A stretch of 64,000 nt of DNA from Rufibacter immobilis. Its GTDB lineage: Bacteria > Bacteroidota > Bacteroidia > Cytophagales > Hymenobacteraceae. The notes beneath the pieces are model-generated. The model searched no databases. It was not told where the DNA came from and saw nothing but the letters and a program-made list of their open reading frames with translations. The position numbers and the translations under genes are program-made. Each line of letters begins with the position of its first letter. Position 1 is the first letter of the stretch. The stretch lies in contig NZ_RJJE01000017.1 in assembly GCF_003721565.1 (NCBI RefSeq), forward strand, positions 1,042,636-1,106,635, written 5' to 3'. This document shows positions 60,375 through 64,000 of this stretch, one piece after another.

Positions 60375-60420
60375 TTCCCGTTTAGGGGCTCTTTTTGGAA
60401 AAACGGCCCCTAAACGGGAA
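60375..60420. repeat. Palindromic repeat copy 16
   Basis: TTCCCGTTTAGGGGCTCTTT and complement, between the Smr gene and rnpB. Confidence 0.85.
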
Positions 60421-60447
60421 AAGCCACGGACTAGAACACGAAAGCGC

Positions 60448-60455
60448 TATATTTG
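60448..60455 (+). promoter_or_regulatory. -7 box of rnpB
   Basis: TATATTTG, perfect consensus, 5-6 bp before the RNA start. Confidence 0.6.
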
Positions 60456-60460
60456 TAAAA

Positions 60461-60915
60461 ATCGGCAAGCCGGCTTATCGCTGCGCCCTTGGGCGGAGAG
60501 GAAAGTCCGGGCAACGCAGAGCATCCTGCTTCCTAACGGGAAGGCACCTGGCGGGCGACGGCCAGGTGACAGCCAGTGCCACAGAAAAGTACCGCCCACT
60601 AATTAATTAGGAATGCGGATTTAAGAATTAGGAATCATTCTTACTTCTCGATTTTAAATTCTTAATTAAAAATGGGTAAGGGTGAAAAGGTGCGGTAAGA
60701 GCGCACCAGCGGCTGGGCGACCAGACCGGCTGGGTAAACCTCAGGAGTTGAAAGACCAAATAGGCTGGCAGCGCCTCGTCTCAGGGCGGGGCTAAGGGCG
60801 GCTCGTCCGATGTCAGTGGGTAGGTTGATGGAGCCCCTCCGTGAGGACGGGCCTAGATAAATGATAAGCCATCCGCGTAAGCGGAGGACAGAACCCGGCT
60901 TACAGGCTTGCCGAT
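60461..60915 (+). ncRNA. rnpB: RNase P RNA, type A
   Basis: The ends pair (ATCGGCAAGCCGGC with CGGCTTACAGGCTTGCCGAT). Conserved segments are present: GAGGAAAGTCCGGGC (CR I), CACAGAA (P10/11 region), AGATAAATGATAAGCC and ACAGAACCCGGCTTAC (CR IV-V). It is the catalytic RNA that matures tRNA 5' ends. An AT-rich stretch (about 60599-60672) in an otherwise GC-rich RNA lies where helix P12 is expected, forming an elongated TTAAGAATT/AATTCTTAA-type helix. Confidence 0.95.
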
Positions 60916-61090
60916 TTTATTTTTTCCTTCCGGAACAGGTTGGCCGTTCTTAGGCAGCCTTCCCTCCGGTAAATGCCCCTCCTTACAGCTGTCACGGCGC
61001 TTGCCCAGGCTATAGAGTTCAGGCCAAGGCACGCAAGGGAGGCATCTTTGATTCTAAATGATTGATCATCCACGTTAATTGTCCCTGAAC

Positions 61091-61717
61091 ATGCACACCC
61101 AGTCTAAGGAAACCCAAAACCAGCTTACCCCAGACCAGGCGTTCCAGATCCTGAAAGACGGAAACACCCGCTTTGTAAACAACCTCAAGGCCAACCGCAA
61201 CCTGCTGCAGCAGATGAATGAGACCAAAGAAGGGCAATACCCTTTCGCCACCATCCTCAGCTGCATGGACTCCAGAACCTCCGCCGAACTCATTTTCGAC
61301 CAGGGCCTGGGCGATATCTTCAGCATCCGGATTGCGGGCAACGTCCTCAACGAAGACATTCTGGGCAGCATGGAGTTCGGCACCAAGGTGGTGGGTTCCA
61401 AAATCATTCTGGTATTGGGCCACACCCGCTGCGGCGCTATTACCGGGGCCTGTAACCACGTAGAAATGGGCTACCTGACCGGTTTGCTGGAGAAAATAAA
61501 ACCCGCCATAGAACACGAAACCCAAACCACTGAGAACCGCACCGGTAGCAATCAAAGCTTTGTGGCCAACGTGACCGAGAACAACGTGCACCTGGCGCTG
61601 GAGCGCATCAGGAAAGAGAGCCCCATTATTGCCGAGTTGGAGCAGGAAGGTAAGATCAAGGTGATTGGCGGCATTTATGACGTGGAGTCTGGGGTGGTTT
61701 CTTTCTTTGAGAAATAA
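61091..61717 (+). CDS. Beta-class carbonic anhydrase
   Basis: The zinc ligands are visible in SCMDSRT (Cys, with the Asp-Arg dyad) and GHTRCGAI (His and Cys). The 208-residue length fits the clade. It interconverts CO2 and bicarbonate. The ATG at 61091 (MHTQSKETQ) is chosen over an in-frame TTG at 61079. The next gene overlaps its end by 11 bp. Confidence 0.94.
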   Translation: MHTQSKETQNQLTPDQAFQILKDGNTRFVNNLKANRNLLQQMNETKEGQYPFATILSCMDSRTSAELIFDQGLGDIFSIRIAGNVLNEDILGSMEFGTKVVGSKIILVLGHTRCGAITGACNHVEMGYLTGLLEKIKPAIEHETQTTENRTGSNQSFVANVTENNVHLALERIRKESPIIAELEQEGKIKVIGGIYDVESGVVSFFEK

Positions 61718-62372
61718 GCGAATCCTGAATTTCCGCTGCAAAGACCGGGCAAAGCGTTGGCACGCGCTGTTGGCGTGCTGGCTTTGCCTGGTCTGCGTTA
61801 CGCCGCTGGCGGCGCAGGAGAAATGGGACCTACGGAAAGACACAGACGGCATTGCCGTGTACACCCGCAATTTAGCCCAGGCGGCCGTGAAGGAAATCAA
61901 GGTCATCTGCGAACTGCCCGGCACCACGGCTCAATTGGTGAACATGCTCAAAGACGTGGAGCGCCACCAAAACTGGGTGTACCTCAACCGCAAAACCCAA
62001 CTCCTGCAAAAGAAGAACCCCAACCGCCTGGTGTATTACACAGAGGCAGACCTGCCCTGGCCCCTCACAGACCGCGACATGGTGGTAGAAGCAGTCTTCT
62101 CCCCCATTTCCCAGAACCAGCAGGCGCGGGTGGAGGTCAGAAGTGTGTCTGGGTACGTACCGGAGAAAGAAGACTTTGTGCGCATTCCCTCCTCCCTGGC
62201 CGTGTGGGAAATCTCTACGGTAGCCAAAGACCGTATTAAAGTAGTCTACACTTTCAGCGTGAACCCGGGCGGCTCAGTACCGGCCTGGCTGGTCAATGCC
62301 ACGGTGGCCACTGGACCGCACAAGACGTTCCAGAACCTGAGGAAACTCCTGCAAAAGCAGCCCAACCCCTGA
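61707..62372 (+). CDS. START domain protein, secreted
   Basis: After a signal peptide (LLACWLCLVCVTPLAAQ) the product has a START/SRPBCC lipid-binding fold (WDLRKDTDGIAVYTR, LPWPLTDRDMVVEAVF, NPGGSVPAWLVNATVATGP). Such proteins bind hydrophobic ligands in a deep cavity. The TTG at 61707, overlapping the carbonic anhydrase stop, is the most likely start and implies translational coupling. Certainty about the start is moderate. Confidence 0.8.
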   Translation: MRNKRILNFRCKDRAKRWHALLACWLCLVCVTPLAAQEKWDLRKDTDGIAVYTRNLAQAAVKEIKVICELPGTTAQLVNMLKDVERHQNWVYLNRKTQLLQKKNPNRLVYYTEADLPWPLTDRDMVVEAVFSPISQNQQARVEVRSVSGYVPEKEDFVRIPSSLAVWEISTVAKDRIKVVYTFSVNPGGSVPAWLVNATVATGPHKTFQNLRKLLQKQPNP

Positions 62373-62521
62373 AAACTCACCTCTGTTTTGGCGCTGATTC
62401 TGGAAAAAGAGCCGCTAATGGCAGCGTATTCAAATTTCACTAACGAGCATTTGCTTATACTTTCAATTTCTCAAACTAACAAGCGTTTTCTTACTATTTT
62501 TCGCAAATAATTTCTTTTTTG

Positions 62522-62553
62522 TTTGGATGTGAAAAAGGTACCCTGTAAGTTTG
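62522..62553 (+). promoter_or_regulatory. Promoter of pheA
   Basis: TTTG (62522-62525), 20-base spacer, TAAGTTTG (62546-62553): a perfect match to the Bacteroidota consensus in both boxes. Confidence 0.82.
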
Positions 62554-62575
62554 GGACATCATTAGAGCAAAAACA

Positions 62576-62644
62576 ATGATTCAGCGCAATTCTTACTTTT
62601 ACGGTTTTTACTTTTTTGGACCTCATCCGGGGCTCAACAGGTAA
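62576..62644 (+). CDS. pheL: pheA leader peptide, Phe/Tyr-rich
   Basis: The 22-residue leader reads MIQRNSYFYGFYFF and then GPHPGLNR, with four Phe and three Tyr in eight positions. CGGGGCTC at 62628-62635 is the complement of GAGCCCCG in the terminator (62681-62688), so stalling at the Phe/Tyr codons would favour antitermination. Confidence 0.88.
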   Translation: MIQRNSYFYGFYFFGPHPGLNR

Positions 62645-62681
62645 GACTTTGCGTTAAGAAAACGATTAAGACAAACCACAG

Positions 62682-62707
62682 AGCCCCGCCAAAAGCGGGG
62701 CTTTTTT
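62682..62707 (+). terminator. pheA attenuator terminator
   Basis: AGCCCCGC, loop CAAAA, GCGGGGCT, then T-run, ending 5 bp before the pheA ATG. Confidence 0.9.
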
Positions 62708-62711
62708 CGTT

Positions 62712-63593
62712 ATGAACAGAACGTTAAAAATCGCCATCCAGGGAGGTCCGGCCTCATTCCATGAAACAGCCGCTGAGCAGCTGTTTCCCGCAGAGAACAT
62801 CCACACGCTTTCCTGCGCCTCTTTCCCGGAGCTCTGCCAGACCCTGGAATCTGGTCAGGCCGACTTCGCCGTGATGGCGGTGCAGAATTCGCTGGCGGGT
62901 CCGCTACTGCCCAACTACAGCCTGGTGGCGCAGCACGGTTTCTCTATCCTGGCCGAGCGCTGGCTGTTGCTGGACCAGACCCTGATGGCATTGCCCGGCC
63001 AGCGGCTGGCAGATATTGAGCAGGTATGGTCCCACCCCATTGCGTTGCTCCAGTGCTCAGAATTCATTCACACGCACCCGCGCCTCAGCACCAAGGAAAC
63101 GTCAGACACCGCAGATACCGCCCGTCTGCTCAGAGAAGGCAGCATTACCGGGGTAGCCGCCATCGCCAGCCGCAAAGCTGCCCAACTGTACGGTCTGGAG
63201 GTGCTGGAAGCCAACGTAGCCAATGACACAGAGAATTACACCCGCTTTGTGGTGCTGTCGCGGCAGGCCAAAGCCCAGGAGGCCAACAAACTGACCTGCG
63301 TACTCCCCTCCCCAACTGAGAAAGAACTCACCGACATTCTGCTCAAGGAACTGGAGGAACTGAACCTGGAACTTACCATGCTCCAGACCCTGCCCGCTCA
63401 CCCATCGGATTGGGTACTGGAAGTGGAGGCCGATGACGCTGCCGCTATCAGCAACCTCCGGACGGCTTTGATTGTGGCCGATGTTCCCCACCAGGTGCTG
63501 GGGCTTTACGCCAAAGCCGTTACTCCGCTTCCGCAGGACCGGCTGGCAGGCTGCTTATCCGCTATCGTACAACCCCAAATTGAACTGGTATGA
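62712..63593 (+). CDS. pheA: Prephenate dehydratase
   Basis: The 293-residue protein has the PDT domain (IAIQGGPASFHETAA, VMAVQNSLAGPL) with the catalytic TRF motif in ENYTRFVVLS, and a C-terminal ACT-like domain (about residues 195-270) in which the usual ESRP effector motif is replaced by LQTLP. It makes phenylpyruvate from prephenate. There is no chorismate mutase domain. The stop overlaps the aminotransferase start (ATGA). Attenuation and weak ACT motif suggest control is mainly transcriptional. Confidence 0.94.
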   Translation: MNRTLKIAIQGGPASFHETAAEQLFPAENIHTLSCASFPELCQTLESGQADFAVMAVQNSLAGPLLPNYSLVAQHGFSILAERWLLLDQTLMALPGQRLADIEQVWSHPIALLQCSEFIHTHPRLSTKETSDTADTARLLREGSITGVAAIASRKAAQLYGLEVLEANVANDTENYTRFVVLSRQAKAQEANKLTCVLPSPTEKELTDILLKELEELNLELTMLQTLPAHPSDWVLEVEADDAAAISNLRTALIVADVPHQVLGLYAKAVTPLPQDRLAGCLSAIVQPQIELV

Positions 63594-64000
63594 TCATTTC
63601 CAGCGCAAACCGGTTGGAGCAAGTGCAGGAGTACTACTTCTCCCGCAAACTGGCCGAAGTACGTGCCCTCAACGCCCAGGGCCGCAACATCATGAACCTG
63701 GGCATTGGCGACCCAGACATGGCCCCCTCTGAGGAAACCATTAACGCTTTGGTGCAGACGGCCCGGCAAACGGGGGTGCACGGTTACCAGCCCTATAACT
63801 CCATTGCGCCGCTTCGGCAGGCCATGGCCCACTGGTACCAGCGCACCTACGGCGTAGACCTGAACCCCGAACACGAGATTCTCCCCCTCATGGGTTCCAA
63901 AGAGGGTATCTTCCATGTCTCCATGGCTTTCCTCAACCCCGGCGATAAAGTGCTGGTGCCTAATCCCGGTTATCCGGCCTATGCCGCAACCGCCAGACTG
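63590..64000 (+). CDS. Aminotransferase class I/II, 3' end cut by window edge
   Basis: The 137 residues seen (MIISSANRLEQVQEYYFSRK, NLGIGDPDMAPSEETINAL, HGYQPYNSIAPLRQAMAHWY, PLMGSKEGIFHVSMAFLNPG) belong to PLP fold type I aminotransferases, near the aspartate/LL-diaminopimelate group. Coupling to pheA by a 4-bp overlap suggests it transaminates phenylpyruvate or hydroxyphenylpyruvate. The catalytic lysine lies beyond the window. Confidence 0.9.
   Translation, partial: MIISSANRLEQVQEYYFSRKLAEVRALNAQGRNIMNLGIGDPDMAPSEETINALVQTARQTGVHGYQPYNSIAPLRQAMAHWYQRTYGVDLNPEHEILPLMGSKEGIFHVSMAFLNPGDKVLVPNPGYPAYAATARL

Noticed and set aside
1742-60420. Regularly similar repeats as a possible CRISPR array
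   Set aside because: Copies are dispersed singly between genes, thousands of bases apart, and are palindromic terminator-like elements; no spacers and no cas genes are present.
1-64000. Prophage, transposon or integrative element
   Set aside because: No transposase, integrase, terminase, relaxase or capsid gene was seen on either strand; the only mobile-type signals are the cassette arrays and palindromes.

Overview
The window comes from the chromosome of a Bacteroidota bacterium, most likely a cytophagal of the Hymenobacteraceae (Rufibacter/Pontibacter/Hymenobacter type). This is inferred from protein families typical of the phylum (DUF3127, DUF3276, SusC-like TonB receptor, M49 peptidase lipoprotein, OmpA with TSP3 repeats, LytS/LytTR pairs), from -7 boxes of the form TAnnTTTG with -33 TTTG/TTG elements, and from the lack of Shine-Dalgarno sequences. 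No phage, transposase, tRNA, CRISPR array or integrase gene was seen. Most of the core genes are GC-rich. Three short stretches and one single gene are clearly AT-rich.

Layout. 0-17 kb: metabolic and housekeeping genes: M1 peptidase end, a convergent cyanophycin-degradation pair, SDR, AlbA_2 protein, an ABC exporter divergent from a LytS/LytTR two-component system with repeated operators between them, dapA, hydrolase, Fe-S oxidoreductase and HMG-CoA lyase, AlkA, DUF58, RlpA and DUF3276. 18-27 kb: two cassette arrays on the minus strand, separated by asnB and flanked on the right by ychF. 28-42 kb: OmpA, DinB, M49 peptidase, a TonB receptor locus, and tesA divergent from ybbA-ybbP. 42.6-44.6 kb: a third cassette array on the plus strand. 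45-63 kb: aromatic amino acid biosynthesis (trpEGDCFBA-aroF on the minus strand, pheA plus an aminotransferase on the plus strand), with a phenylalanine-hydroxylase-like pseudoenzyme, rnpB, carbonic anhydrase, an Smr protein and an AT-rich HEPN-type gene between.

The main discovery is a set of three integron-like gene-cassette arrays (18.7-20.9, 23.8-27.0 and 42.6-44.6 kb) with no integrase nearby. Ten attC-like sites share a GGCCGACGG core. Cassette boundaries are supported because the start of each of five cassettes is the exact reverse complement of that cassette's own R'' box, with four more near matches. All three arrays begin with the same leader: a promoter-like element (TTTA-N19-TATATTyG) 87-96 bp before the first crossover point, directly beside a copy of the genome's palindromic repeat. 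This looks like a cassette promoter plus an attI-like site used in trans. The last gene of two arrays is a frameshifted VOC-family gene, and several attC sites are eroded, hybrid or deleted.

The second discovery is transcription attenuation of aromatic amino acid genes. trpE has two tandem attenuators, each with a 17-residue leader peptide containing Trp-Trp, an antiterminator segment beginning 2-3 nt after the stop codon, and a terminator hairpin. pheA has a Phe/Tyr-rich leader peptide, an antiterminator and a terminator. The hydroxylase-like pseudoenzyme also sits behind a terminator with a possible leader. A third theme is a dispersed palindrome (GTTTAGGGGC...GCCCCTAAAC) present in about 17 full and many half copies between genes, with one half copy inside the trpE reading frame.
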